From: Woeseiaceae bacterium
GTDB taxonomy: Bacteria; Pseudomonadota; Gammaproteobacteria; Steroidobacterales; Woeseiaceae
Assembly: GCA_030066075.1 (NCBI GenBank)
Contig: JASJCH010000028.1
Span: 1 to 48,546, forward strand
Reading direction: 5' to 3'
Length of the DNA: 48,546 nucleotides
Below, in pieces: positions 33,866 to 42,693 of this stretch. The notes below the pieces were generated by a model, which saw nothing but the letters and a program-made list of their open reading frames with translations, made no database searches and was not told where the DNA came from. How positions within the stretch are numbered: the first letter of the stretch is position 1; each line of letters starts with the position of its first letter. A program made the translations under genes and the position numbers.

Positions 33866-36171
33866 TCGCCGCCCTCGATCGCCTTGAGTACTGCCTCGGG
33901 AGTAGCTGGCGCCTGGAGGTCCGGCAGCGGGCGGTCTTCAGTCGCGATCGCGTCGCGGATTGCGTGGAACGCCGAGATGGCCAGCATGAACGGCGGCTCG
34001 CCGACCGCTTTCGACCGGTATATCGTGTCCTCGCGATTCGGTGATTCCTGCAGCAGCTGCACGCGAAAGTCGGGGGCGAGATCGGAACAGGTGGGTATCT
34101 TGTAAGTCGAGGGCGCATGGGTCGTGAGTTCGCCGGCGTCGTTCCAACACACCTCCTCGGATGTCAGCCAGCCCACACCCTGCACGTAACCGCCCTCGAC
34201 CTGGCCGAGATCCATGGCCGGGTTCAGCGAGTCACCGCAGTCGTGCACGATGTCTACCCGCAGCAGTCGGTATTCCCCGGTCAGGGTATCGACCACAACC
34301 TCGGAGACGGCGGCGCCGTAAGCGTAGTAGAAGAACGGCCGGCCGCTGAAGGTCTCGCGGTCGTAGTGAATCTTGGGCGTCTTGTAGAAGCCGGTCGCCG
34401 ACATCGGGACGCGATGGAACCACGCCAGCTGCACGAGCTCCTCGAACGGGTGTGCTTCGCCGTCGATCGTCACGGCGTCGTTCGCAAACTCGATCTTGCT
34501 CTCGGCAACGTTGAAATGCGCGGCGGCGAACTCGGTGATCCGATCGCGGATCTTGGCGGCCGCCTGCTGTGCGGCTTTGCCGTTCATGTCGGAGCCGCTG
34601 GAGGCCGCGGTCGCCGACGCGTTGGGCACGCGGCTCGTGTCCGCCGCGTTGCTGCGAATGCGGTCAATACTGATACCGAACTCGTCCGCAACGACCTGCG
34701 CCACTTTGATGTACAGCCCCTGCCCCATTTCCGTGCCGCCGTGGTTCAGGTGCACGGAACCGTCCTTATAGACATGCACGAGTGCCGCCGCCTGGTTCAG
34801 GTGTGTGGCCGTGAAGGAAATGCCGAACTTGACCGGCGTCAGCGCAACACCCCGCTTCAGGATGGCATTACGCGCATTGAAGTTCCGGATCGCCTTGCGG
34901 CGCTTCTGGTACTTGGCGTCGTTCTCGAGCTTGTCGACGATCTCGTGGATGATGTTGTCCTCGATCTCCTGCCCGTACTGCGTCGTGTTCCGGTCCTCGA
35001 CGCCGTAGAAGTTGACCCGCCGCACCTCGAGCGGGTCCTTGTCCAGCGTGCGGGCAATATCGTCGATTGCGTATTCGATCGCGTACATGCCCTGCGGCCC
35101 GCCGAAACCGCGGAACGCCGTATTCGATACGGTGTGCGTTTTGCAGCGGTGCGACTGGATATCCACGTTCTCCAGGAAGTACGCGTTGTCGCAGTGGAAT
35201 ATCGTGCGGTCGTTAACCGGCCCGGAGAGATCGGCGGATATGCCGCAGCGCGATGCAAACGTGAAGTGAATACCCAGGATCCTGCCGTCGTCGTCGAAAC
35301 CAACGTCATAGTCGATGACGAAGTCGTGACGCTTGCCCGTCATGATCATGTCGTCATCGCGGTCGAGTCGCAGCTTGCAGGCGCGCCCCGTCTTGACGGC
35401 CATCAGTGCCGCCATGCAGGCAATCGTGGCCGCCTGGCTCTCTTTACCGCCGAACGCGCCGCCCATGCGGCGGCAGATGCACACGATGTCCTTGGCGCTG
35501 CGGGCCGTAGCGGCCGCGATGAGGTGCTGGACCTCGTCGGGATGCTGGGTCGAGCTGTAGACCGTCAGGGTGTTGTCCTCGCCCGGCACGGCCATCGCGA
35601 CGTGCCCCTCGAGGTAGAACTGGTCCTGGCTGCCGACGTCCAGGCGCCGCTGCAGCCGGTGCGGCGCATCGGCCAGCGCCGCGTCCGCGTCCCCGCGCTG
35701 CAGTTGCTCGCTGGGCAGCACGAACGACTCCTTCTCGACGGCGGTAATGACGTCCAGGATCGGCTCGCGCTCCTCGTAGTCGATCTCGGCGAGCCGGGCC
35801 GCCTTGCGCGCCTGGTCCACCGTGCGCGCCGCCACCGCAAAGATCGCATGCCCGGCGTACTCGACGATGTCGTCATTGAATATTTTCTCGTCGTGAACGA
35901 TGGGACCGCAGTTGTTCTCACCGGCAATATCACTCGCGGTGCACACGTCGACGACGCCTTCGGCCGCCAGCACCTCCGTAAGGTCGAGCTTGCGGATGCG
36001 CGCATGCGCCTTGCTGCTCATGCCCACCGCCAAATGCAGCAGGTCGCGCGGTTCGGGCAGGTCGTCGGTATAGGCGGCCGTGCCGCTGACGTGCAGCCGC
36101 GCGCTGTCGTGGGGCAGCGGCTTGCCGGCCGCCGTCGAAGACTGGCGCTTGCGGGATTCAGCTGCGGCCAT
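33862..36171 (-). CDS. xdhB: Xanthine dehydrogenase large subunit (molybdenum-binding)
   Basis: A 769-residue catalytic subunit that hydroxylates hypoxanthine and xanthine to urate. The N-terminal domain opens with HDSARLHVSGTAAYTDDLPEP. Cofactor-binding motifs include GGAFGGKESQA, FRGFGGPQGM and NHGGTEMGQGLYIKV. The catalytic glutamate lies in KAVGEPPFMLAISAF near the C-terminus. The start at 36171 (MAAAESRKRQ) overlaps xdhA by 14 bases. The long frame upstream of it is antisense-like reading within xdhA. Confidence 0.95.
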   Translation of the reverse strand: MAAAESRKRQSSTAAGKPLPHDSARLHVSGTAAYTDDLPEPRDLLHLAVGMSSKAHARIRKLDLTEVLAAEGVVDVCTASDIAGENNCGPIVHDEKIFNDDIVEYAGHAIFAVAARTVDQARKAARLAEIDYEEREPILDVITAVEKESFVLPSEQLQRGDADAALADAPHRLQRRLDVGSQDQFYLEGHVAMAVPGEDNTLTVYSSTQHPDEVQHLIAAATARSAKDIVCICRRMGGAFGGKESQAATIACMAALMAVKTGRACKLRLDRDDDMIMTGKRHDFVIDYDVGFDDDGRILGIHFTFASRCGISADLSGPVNDRTIFHCDNAYFLENVDIQSHRCKTHTVSNTAFRGFGGPQGMYAIEYAIDDIARTLDKDPLEVRRVNFYGVEDRNTTQYGQEIEDNIIHEIVDKLENDAKYQKRRKAIRNFNARNAILKRGVALTPVKFGISFTATHLNQAAALVHVYKDGSVHLNHGGTEMGQGLYIKVAQVVADEFGISIDRIRSNAADTSRVPNASATAASSGSDMNGKAAQQAAAKIRDRITEFAAAHFNVAESKIEFANDAVTIDGEAHPFEELVQLAWFHRVPMSATGFYKTPKIHYDRETFSGRPFFYYAYGAAVSEVVVDTLTGEYRLLRVDIVHDCGDSLNPAMDLGQVEGGYVQGVGWLTSEEVCWNDAGELTTHAPSTYKIPTCSDLAPDFRVQLLQESPNREDTIYRSKAVGEPPFMLAISAFHAIRDAIATEDRPLPDLQAPATPEAVLKAIEGGE

Positions 36172-37690
36172 AAGCGTATACCGACTCCTCGAGTTCGCCG
36201 CGCGACTCGAGGTAGAAACGACGCAGCAGGTTTTGCGCGGCACGCAGGCGATATCCCGCGCTGGCGCGCATGTCGGATATCGGTTCGAAGTCGCGCGCAA
36301 AAGCTTTGCAGGCGGCGTCGATTGTTTCCTCGTTCCAGGGTTTGCCCGTGACCGCCGCCTCGCAATTGTGCGCACGGCGGACAGTCGCCGCCATGCCGCC
36401 GCAGGCCATGCGAAACGCCGTGACGGTCTCGCCATCGAGTTCCAGCCGGTAGGCGTTGCACACGGCGGAAATGTCCTGGTCGAAGCGTTTGGACAACTTG
36501 TGGCTGCCGACGATGACGTCGTCGCTCAGCACCGGGATGCGAACGGTCTCGACGAATTCTGCAGCACGCAGGTCCTTCACCTGGTAATCCAGATAGAAGT
36601 CGTCGAGCGAGACTTCGCGGCGGCTGCGGCCACGGCGCAGGACGAGACTGCTGCCCAACACCATCAGTGCCGGCATCGAATCCCCGATGGGCGAGCCGTT
36701 CGCGATGTTGCCGCCGAGGGTGCCCGCGTTGCGAATCGGCGGCGAGGCGAACCGCCAGAACAGTTCATACAGGCCGGGGTAGTTCGCCACGATGACTTCC
36801 ATTGCATCGGCCAGCGTCACGGCGGCGCCGATCTCGATGTGCGAAGCCGTCACGCGCGACTCGTTGAGTTCGGCCACCCGCCCCGTGTAGATAACCGTCT
36901 CCAGTTCGCGATGCTGCTTGGTCACCCACAAGCCGATATCGGTGCCGCCCGCCAGTAGCGTCGCCTCCGGGTGATTCGCGAACAGACCGGCGAGCTCGTC
37001 GGCGGTTAGCGGCGCAAAGAAACTGCGGCCGGCAGCCGCGAACTGCAGGCTCGCCTCACGCTGCAAATCGCGCAGCGCGTCGACACGCACCGCCGGCGGT
37101 TTGAAACGCCCATCCTGCGCCGCCGGTTGTCGCAGCCAGTCGGTGTCGGTTTCGGCATCGTACATTGCCTCGGCGGCCGCAACGATGGGCCGGTAGCCAG
37201 TGCAACGGCACAGGTTCCCGGCCAGCGCGTCATCGATTTCCCGTCGCGTCGGCTTCGGGTTGGTTTTGTAGAGAGTGAACAGCGACATGACGAAACCCGG
37301 CGTGCAGAACCCGCACTGCGAACCGTGGTGGTCGACCATGGCCTGTTGCACCGGGTGCAGGCCGTCTTCACGGGCGAGGCTCTCGACCGTCAGCAGCTCC
37401 TTGCCGTCGAGGGTTGGCAGGAACTGGATGCACGAGTTCACGGGGCGCAGAGTGACGTCATCGCCTTCGGCGTTCAGCTCCAGCAGGACGACCGTGCAGG
37501 CGCCGCAGTCGCCTTCGGCGCAGCCTTCCTTGGTGCCCTTGCGGCCGAGGTCCTCGCGCAGGAACTGCAGCACCGTCCGGGTCGGATCCACGTTGGCGAG
37601 CTCGTAGCGCTCGCCGTCGAGGATAAATCGAATGGTGTTGGACGGTGTGTCGATAGCCGAGACCCCTTGCCGAGTTACGTCAGCTGCCAC
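36158..37690 (-). CDS. xdhA: Xanthine dehydrogenase small subunit (2x[2Fe-2S], FAD)
   Basis: A 510-residue subunit. The plant-type [2Fe-2S] cluster uses the cysteines of EGCAEGDCGACTV (57, 62, 65) and C87. The second cluster uses QCGFCTPGF and LCRCTGYRPI. The FAD domain follows at about residue 190, with LLAGGTDIGLWV and IRNAGTLGGNIANGSPIGD. No ATG is available near the required N-terminus. A GTG at 37690, overlapping the uraH stop by 11 bases, is the best start, so translation is probably coupled. The longer frame upstream lies inside uraH. Confidence 0.94.
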   Translation of the reverse strand: MAADVTRQGVSAIDTPSNTIRFILDGERYELANVDPTRTVLQFLREDLGRKGTKEGCAEGDCGACTVVLLELNAEGDDVTLRPVNSCIQFLPTLDGKELLTVESLAREDGLHPVQQAMVDHHGSQCGFCTPGFVMSLFTLYKTNPKPTRREIDDALAGNLCRCTGYRPIVAAAEAMYDAETDTDWLRQPAAQDGRFKPPAVRVDALRDLQREASLQFAAAGRSFFAPLTADELAGLFANHPEATLLAGGTDIGLWVTKQHRELETVIYTGRVAELNESRVTASHIEIGAAVTLADAMEVIVANYPGLYELFWRFASPPIRNAGTLGGNIANGSPIGDSMPALMVLGSSLVLRRGRSRREVSLDDFYLDYQVKDLRAAEFVETVRIPVLSDDVIVGSHKLSKRFDQDISAVCNAYRLELDGETVTAFRMACGGMAATVRRAHNCEAAVTGKPWNEETIDAACKAFARDFEPISDMRASAGYRLRAAQNLLRRFYLESRGELEESVYAYGRS

Positions 37691-38036
37691 GATAGGTCGA
37701 GTAGCTCCACGGAGATACCAGCAGCGGGACGTGATAGTGCTCGCCCTCGCGCACGGCAAAGCGAATGACTACCGTGTCGAGGAACGCCGGATCGTCGAGC
37801 TCGGCGCCGCGCCCGCGAAAGTAGTTGCCGACGTCAAACTCCAGCTCGTACTCGCCCGTCGCCATAGCCCGGTCCGCCAGCAGCGGCTCCGCGGTGCGTC
37901 CGTCAGCGTTGGTCACGGCAGCGGCCTTGAGGTCACGCCGGTCGCCGAGCGCATACAGACGAATGTCAATGCCCGCCGCCGGAATGCCGCTTGCCGTGTC
38001 CAGGACGTGCGTCGTGAGTCTCCCCATGGGAAACAT
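37680..38036 (-). CDS. uraH: 5-hydroxyisourate hydrolase
   Basis: A 118-residue transthyretin-like enzyme that hydrolyses 5-hydroxyisourate to OHCU. It has the N-terminal LTTHVLDTASGIPA and ends in the diagnostic C-terminal tetrapeptide YRGS. The ATG at 38036 is preceded by AGGA at 7 bases; the ATG at 38027 is an alternative. No export signal is visible. It is the first gene of the purine operon, so the promoter must lie in the 65-base divergent gap. Confidence 0.95.
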   Translation of the reverse strand: MFPMGRLTTHVLDTASGIPAAGIDIRLYALGDRRDLKAAAVTNADGRTAEPLLADRAMATGEYELEFDVGNYFRGRGAELDDPAFLDTVVIRFAVREGEHYHVPLLVSPWSYSTYRGS

Positions 38037-38101
38037 TATACGTTCCTGTGCTACTGTCTTGCCTCGGATATTTGGCAGCTAACAACAACAAGGCGGATGC
38101 C

Positions 38102-38698
38102 ATGAATCATCCCGAAGACCTGTCGCGCCGGCTTTTCCTGCAATCAGCGAGCGCGCTGACGGGTTCCACCTACCTGCGCATCCTCGCGCCGGGTATAGCT
38201 GCCATTTCCCAGGCCGCCTGCAGCGCTCGCGACCAGGGTGCAGCGTTCGAGGTGCTGGGCTCGACCGAGGCCCGCGACTTCGCCGCGATCGCCGCACGCA
38301 TCATCCCCACCACCGACACCCCGGGCGCCACCGAGGCGGGCGTTATCCACTTTATCGACAAGGCGTTCGGCGCCGAGATGAGCGGTGAACTCGAGTTTGC
38401 GCGCAGGGGACTTGCCGCCTTCAACCGGGCGCTGGTCGCGGATCATAGCGGCAAGCGCCTCGATGAACTCGGCGAAGACGTCCAGGACGCGTTCCTGGCG
38501 AGCCGTGAGGAGACGCCATTTTTCGGCCTGGTCTGGGCAATGACGATCTTCGGCTTCTTCGCCATGCCGAAGTATGGCGGCAACCGCGACAAGGTCGGCT
38601 GGGAGCTGGTCGGGTTCGGAGGTGGCCACGGTGGGTGGACCTATCCGTTCGGCTACTACGACGCCCAGGTACACGGAGAAAACAACGATGGCGAATGA
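38102..38698 (+). CDS. Gluconate 2-dehydrogenase subunit 3-like protein with Tat signal
   Basis: A 198-residue small subunit of a periplasmic GMC dehydrogenase. The N-terminus has a twin-arginine-type signal (SRRLFLQSASALTG, residues 9-22). The mature part shows the subunit 3 pattern: FAAIAARIIPTTDTPGATEAGVI, then FFGLVWAMTIFGFFAMPKYGGN. In related enzymes this subunit carries the catalytic partner across the membrane and helps its maturation. The start at 38102 follows AAGGCGG. It overlaps the next gene by 11 bases. Confidence 0.88.
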   Translation: MNHPEDLSRRLFLQSASALTGSTYLRILAPGIAAISQAACSARDQGAAFEVLGSTEARDFAAIAARIIPTTDTPGATEAGVIHFIDKAFGAEMSGELEFARRGLAAFNRALVADHSGKRLDELGEDVQDAFLASREETPFFGLVWAMTIFGFFAMPKYGGNRDKVGWELVGFGGGHGGWTYPFGYYDAQVHGENNDGE

Positions 38699-40355
38699 GA
38701 CGACCTTCGATACGCGCGAGGAAGTCGACTTCGTCATAATCGGCTCGGGCTCGGCCGGCGGCATCCTGGCCAAAGAGCTGGCTACGGCCGGCTTCTCGAC
38801 GGTGGTGCTCGAGCAGGGACCGTATCGCAGGCTCAACGACTTCACTCACGATGAATTGTCAGTGGTCATTCGCTCCGAGCTGCACGGCGGCGGCAACGAG
38901 GTGCACCGACAGACGTTTCGCCACTATGAACACGAGGTCGCCGGCCCGACACCCGACGGGATGACGCCCATCCGCTACGCGCGCGGTGTCGGCGGCAGCA
39001 GCGTACACTTTACGGCCAACTTCTGGCGGCTGCGCCCAACGGACTTCCAGGAACGCAGCCTGGTCGGCGAAATCCCGGGCACCAACTTCGCCGACTGGCC
39101 CATCACCTACGAAGAACTCGAGCCCTACTACACGCGGGTCGACTGGGAGATCGGTGTCTCAGGCGCCCCGGGTCCGTTCGATGCACCCCGGTCGAAGCCC
39201 TTCCCGATGCCACCGATGCCGATCAAGTCGTCCGGCGTGCTGATGGAGAAGGCCGCGGCCAAGCTGGGCTGGCACGCGCAGCCCGAACCGCACGCGATCC
39301 TGTCACAACCGCATAATGGCCGCGCGCCTTGCATGAGCTGCGGTTTTTGCATGTGGTACGGCTGTGAGTTCGGCGCCAAGTCGTCAACACTGGCGGCCAT
39401 GATCCCGCTCGCCGAGGCCAGCGGCAATTGCGAAATTCGGCCGGAGTCGACCGTCATTCGCATCGATACCGACGACAAGGGACGCGCGAGCGAGGTTGTT
39501 TACCTCGACCCGGATGGCGTGGAGCAGGCGCAGAAAGCCAGGGCGGTCGTGCTGTCGGCCAATGGCGCCGAGACGCCGCGCCTGCTGATGATGTCGGCAA
39601 GCTCCCGGCATCCCGACGGGCTGGCCAATTCCAGCGGCTATGTCGGACGCAACCTGATGTTCAATCAGCACGCACTCGCGATCGGCGTGTACGAGCACCC
39701 GCTCAACGATTTCAAGGGAGTGCAGGTCTCGCGGATCATTCACGATTTTTACGAGGCCGACGAAAAGCGTGGCTTCTACGGCGGCGGCGGCATCGATGCG
39801 CGCCCGCTGTTTTCGGCCACGCCGGTCCTGCATGCGCTCATGGGCCATGACCCCGGCACACCGCGGTGGGGCAAGGGCTTCAAGGACACGATGGCGCACG
39901 ACTTCTCGCGCACGCTGTCCTTCGTCGGCAGCAACACGTCGCTGCCGATGGACCGCAACAACGTGACGCTGGATCCCGACAACACGGACGCCTGGGGCCG
40001 TCCGGCCATTCGCGTGACCTACATGGACCACGAGGACGACCTCTCGATGGCGGCGTTCTTCGAGGACCGCTGCGCCGAGCTGCACGAGGCCGCCGGCGCC
40101 GAGAAGATGTGGCGTTTCGGCATTCACCCGAGCACGGGCAGCGAGCATCTGCTCGGCACCTGCCGCATGGGTAATGATCCGGCGACGTCGGTGGTCGACA
40201 GCACGCACCGCAGCCACGACGTGCCGAACCTGTTCATCTGCGACGGCAGCAGCATGGTGACATCGGGCCGCGGCCAACCCACGATGACGATCATGGCGCT
40301 GGCCTTCCGCGCCGCTGACCATATCAAGACCGCCGCGCAAGCCGGCGAAATCTGA
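38688..40355 (+). CDS. GMC-family dehydrogenase with a four-cysteine cluster
   Basis: A 555-residue FAD enzyme. The dinucleotide motif FVIIGSGSAGGILAKE is at residues 15-30, and GVGGSSVHF is near 100. The C-terminal HLLGTCRMG and GRGQPTMTIMALAFRAADHI are the GMC active-site and FAD-closing segments; the usual Asn-Pro is Gln-Pro here. Residues 215-226 hold C-x2-C-x2-C-x4-C, close to where the FAD-glucose dehydrogenase of Burkholderia carries its 3Fe-4S cluster. It has no own signal and is probably exported with the upstream Tat subunit. No cytochrome c subunit follows, so the electron acceptor and the substrate (alcohol, sugar or amino-alcohol) are unknown. Confidence 0.88.
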   Translation: MANETTFDTREEVDFVIIGSGSAGGILAKELATAGFSTVVLEQGPYRRLNDFTHDELSVVIRSELHGGGNEVHRQTFRHYEHEVAGPTPDGMTPIRYARGVGGSSVHFTANFWRLRPTDFQERSLVGEIPGTNFADWPITYEELEPYYTRVDWEIGVSGAPGPFDAPRSKPFPMPPMPIKSSGVLMEKAAAKLGWHAQPEPHAILSQPHNGRAPCMSCGFCMWYGCEFGAKSSTLAAMIPLAEASGNCEIRPESTVIRIDTDDKGRASEVVYLDPDGVEQAQKARAVVLSANGAETPRLLMMSASSRHPDGLANSSGYVGRNLMFNQHALAIGVYEHPLNDFKGVQVSRIIHDFYEADEKRGFYGGGGIDARPLFSATPVLHALMGHDPGTPRWGKGFKDTMAHDFSRTLSFVGSNTSLPMDRNNVTLDPDNTDAWGRPAIRVTYMDHEDDLSMAAFFEDRCAELHEAAGAEKMWRFGIHPSTGSEHLLGTCRMGNDPATSVVDSTHRSHDVPNLFICDGSSMVTSGRGQPTMTIMALAFRAADHIKTAAQAGEI

Positions 40356-40366
40356 ACTGGAGACTG

Positions 40367-40819
40367 ATGATGAAGCGACTTCTTGGATTCTTCGTGACGG
40401 GCATAGCGCTCACCCTGTGCGGCGTTGCGACAGCCGGTGGACACAATGACGTCGAGTTTATTGTCGAACCTGGCGCCGAGGACATGCCGTTCTCGGCTGC
40501 TGTCCGCGTCGGCAACCTGCTGTTCGTCTCGGGCGCGATCGGCTACGACCGCGAAACGCAGTCGCTGGTCGAGGGCGGCATCGGTCCGGAAACGAAGAAG
40601 ACACTCGAAACTATCCAGGCGACGCTCGAAGCCAACGGCTCGTCGATGAACAGCGTCGTCAAGTGCACCGTGTTCCTTGCCGACATCGCCGAGTGGGCGG
40701 CGATGAATGAAGTCTACGTAACCTTCTTCGACAACAAGCCGGCACGCAGCGCGCTCGGCGTTAACGGACTCGCGCTGGGCGCGCGCGTCGAAATCGAGTG
40801 CATCGGGGTCGTCGATTAG
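40367..40819 (+). CDS. Exported RidA/YjgF-family protein
   Basis: A 150-residue RidA-fold protein with a clear signal peptide (MKRLLGFFVTGIALTLCGVATA). RidA proteins hydrolyse reactive enamines and imines and are normally cytoplasmic. The fold is recognisable from AAVRVGNLLFVSGAIGYD, the 'KKTLETIQATLEANG' helix and the C-terminal GARVEIECIGVV. The usual catalytic arginine position near 'R.A' is occupied in KPARSALGVNGL. Two ATGs (40367 and 40370) follow GGAG; the second has better spacing. It lies 11 bases after the GMC gene, which suggests it acts on a product of that enzyme. Confidence 0.85.
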   Translation: MMKRLLGFFVTGIALTLCGVATAGGHNDVEFIVEPGAEDMPFSAAVRVGNLLFVSGAIGYDRETQSLVEGGIGPETKKTLETIQATLEANGSSMNSVVKCTVFLADIAEWAAMNEVYVTFFDNKPARSALGVNGLALGARVEIECIGVVD

Positions 40820-42633
40820 TCTGACGTAGCCAGCGCCTCGGCCCGCGCCGCGAGCGCCTTGACGCGCTTTTCGTCAAGCACGTCGCCCAGGGCGTCGGAG
40901 AGCGTCTCCTTACTGAGCTCGGCGGCCGCATCTTTCCACGCCTCGCCGGCTTCATAGGGCACGCTCTGCAACCGGTTCGGCACGCCCTTGCGGGCGCGGA
41001 AGGCCGAGTCGTGGCCCACCAGCATGAGTTGCCAGAAGTCGAGGCTGTAGAGGATGTCTTCGCCGGTGCGCCCCTCGTTGTAGATCAGCGCGTCGAACAC
41101 GAACATGGCGTTCCATTGTTCCTCGAGGTCACACCAGGCCGCTCCGCCGCTGCGCTCCTCCTGGCGCTGCAGCTCGTCAATGAAGTTCTTCGGCCGGAAA
41201 CGCAGCGACCCCTCGTCACCGTCGATCTCGCGGACGACCGCGACGGGCACCATCTCCAGGTTGATCAGCGTGTCCAGCCGGTAGGCAGCGACTTCGGGGT
41301 AGAACCCACGGCCCTTGCGTTTGTCGAAGACGGCCTCCAGCGTCGCGGCGCCATCGCTCACGGTCACGATATCCTCGCCGCTCTCTGTTTCGCGCCGCGC
41401 CACGACCTCACCACCGGCCAGCAGCGATTCGATCTGGCTGGAGCTCAGCCGGCCCTGCGGTCGCGTGCCCACGCTGCGCGGGCGGCGCTTGGCCGCGTTT
41501 ATCGTGCCGTCCTGGTTGACGGCGGACACGCCGTCGGCATCGATAACCAGCGCGTTTGCGCTGCCGCCGTAGTAATTGTTCAGCATGCCCGTGTCGATCT
41601 GGATGATCTTGCCGTCGAGGCGCTCCAGCACCTGCCGGCCCGGGGTGGGCGTGTGGCCGATAACGACGCGGTCAGCGCCGATCGCCTCGAGCGCGCCAGC
41701 GAGTTTGTCATCCTCGATCAACTCGCTGCAGACCACGTTGCCGCGATACCAGAGCGGACCGTCGAGGGCGTTCAGGCTCGAACCATTGAGTTTCTTTACG
41801 GCCTCGATTGACTGCAATACGTCGACGCTCGTATCGAGGCCCGGCATGTGCCGGGCAAGGATGGCCGGATGGTCGTGGAAGTTATCGGTCGGCAGGAGCA
41901 CTCCGGCCATGTACAGGCGTTCGACATGACGGACGTAATCACCCATCTCACCGATCAGCCGGCCGTTGACGCCCTGCAGTCCGATCTGCTCGACCATTGG
42001 TGACAGCCCGCCGTGCACAAACGCCGTGCGGTTGATCACCACGATGGCCGGCTTGGAGAGCAGCCATTCACCGTACTTGCCTTCACTCGAGAAGGCCCGG
42101 CGGTGCGCGAAATAGCCCGCCGGGAATTTCTGCCTGAACACGGTGGCCAGGGCCTCCGGGGCCTGGTCCGCAGGGGCCCGCTGCTGCGCGTACGCGGCGA
42201 ACCAGCGTTCCCGTTCCTCGGGCTGTTCCTCGTCGGCGAATGCCGCGTACTCCCAGGCCGAGACGTAGCGCATGTCGCCCATCAGGTTCATTGCCTCGTG
42301 GTTGCCGATGAGAACGTGCACCCGGCCTCCGGCCGCCTCGGCCTCACCCTCGAGCTGCATCAGCAGGTCCATGGCGGGTCGCGAATCGGGGCCCCGGTCG
42401 AGGAGATCGCCCACGATGACGAGATGAGCGTCGCCGGCGACCCAGGACAGGTCCGCGTCGACCACCTCGGCAGACTGCATCGCCTCGACCATCGCGTCGT
42501 AGGCGCCATGGACGTCGGCGATCGCGACGATTCGGGATACGCCGTCGAACTGCCACTCCGAGGCCCTTGCCGGCGCGACGCTCAGCGCGAACCCGAGCAG
42601 CAGTAACGTGGTCTTGATCAGGGCCTTATGCAA
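40816..42633 (-). CDS. Secreted metallophosphoesterase fused to a degenerate kinase-like domain
   Basis: A 605-residue protein. A signal peptide (KTTLLLLGFALSVAPARA) precedes a calcineurin-like phosphoesterase domain (about 30-355). All metal motifs are present: ADVHG, GDLLDRGPDS, IGNHEAMN, FVHGGLSP and GHTPTPG. GNHEAMN recalls Shewanella-like phosphatases. The C-terminal part (about 395-590) resembles atypical kinases of the FAM20/HipA type: FYPEVAAYRLDTLINLEMVP, then FVFDALIYNEGRTGEDILY and LMLVGHDSAFR. Where active relatives have Asp-Arg-x3-Asn and a metal-binding Asp, this protein has GRTGED and VGHD, so the kinase is probably dead or altered. The start is a TTG at 42633, chosen for AGGA 10 bases upstream and the signal peptide. 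Confidence 0.75.
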   Translation of the reverse strand: MHKALIKTTLLLLGFALSVAPARASEWQFDGVSRIVAIADVHGAYDAMVEAMQSAEVVDADLSWVAGDAHLVIVGDLLDRGPDSRPAMDLLMQLEGEAEAAGGRVHVLIGNHEAMNLMGDMRYVSAWEYAAFADEEQPEERERWFAAYAQQRAPADQAPEALATVFRQKFPAGYFAHRRAFSSEGKYGEWLLSKPAIVVINRTAFVHGGLSPMVEQIGLQGVNGRLIGEMGDYVRHVERLYMAGVLLPTDNFHDHPAILARHMPGLDTSVDVLQSIEAVKKLNGSSLNALDGPLWYRGNVVCSELIEDDKLAGALEAIGADRVVIGHTPTPGRQVLERLDGKIIQIDTGMLNNYYGGSANALVIDADGVSAVNQDGTINAAKRRPRSVGTRPQGRLSSSQIESLLAGGEVVARRETESGEDIVTVSDGAATLEAVFDKRKGRGFYPEVAAYRLDTLINLEMVPVAVVREIDGDEGSLRFRPKNFIDELQRQEERSGGAAWCDLEEQWNAMFVFDALIYNEGRTGEDILYSLDFWQLMLVGHDSAFRARKGVPNRLQSVPYEAGEAWKDAAAELSKETLSDALGDVLDEKRVKALAARAEALATSD

Positions 42634-42693
42634 ACCGGATGATTCCTGACTAGAATGGCGGCAGCCGCTGGAACTGCCCGCCAAGAGGTTGTA

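Noticed and set aside
34117-36351. A 744-codon open frame on the plus strand
   Set aside because: It is antisense to xdhB, whose motifs are complete. The translated protein shows no recognisable family.
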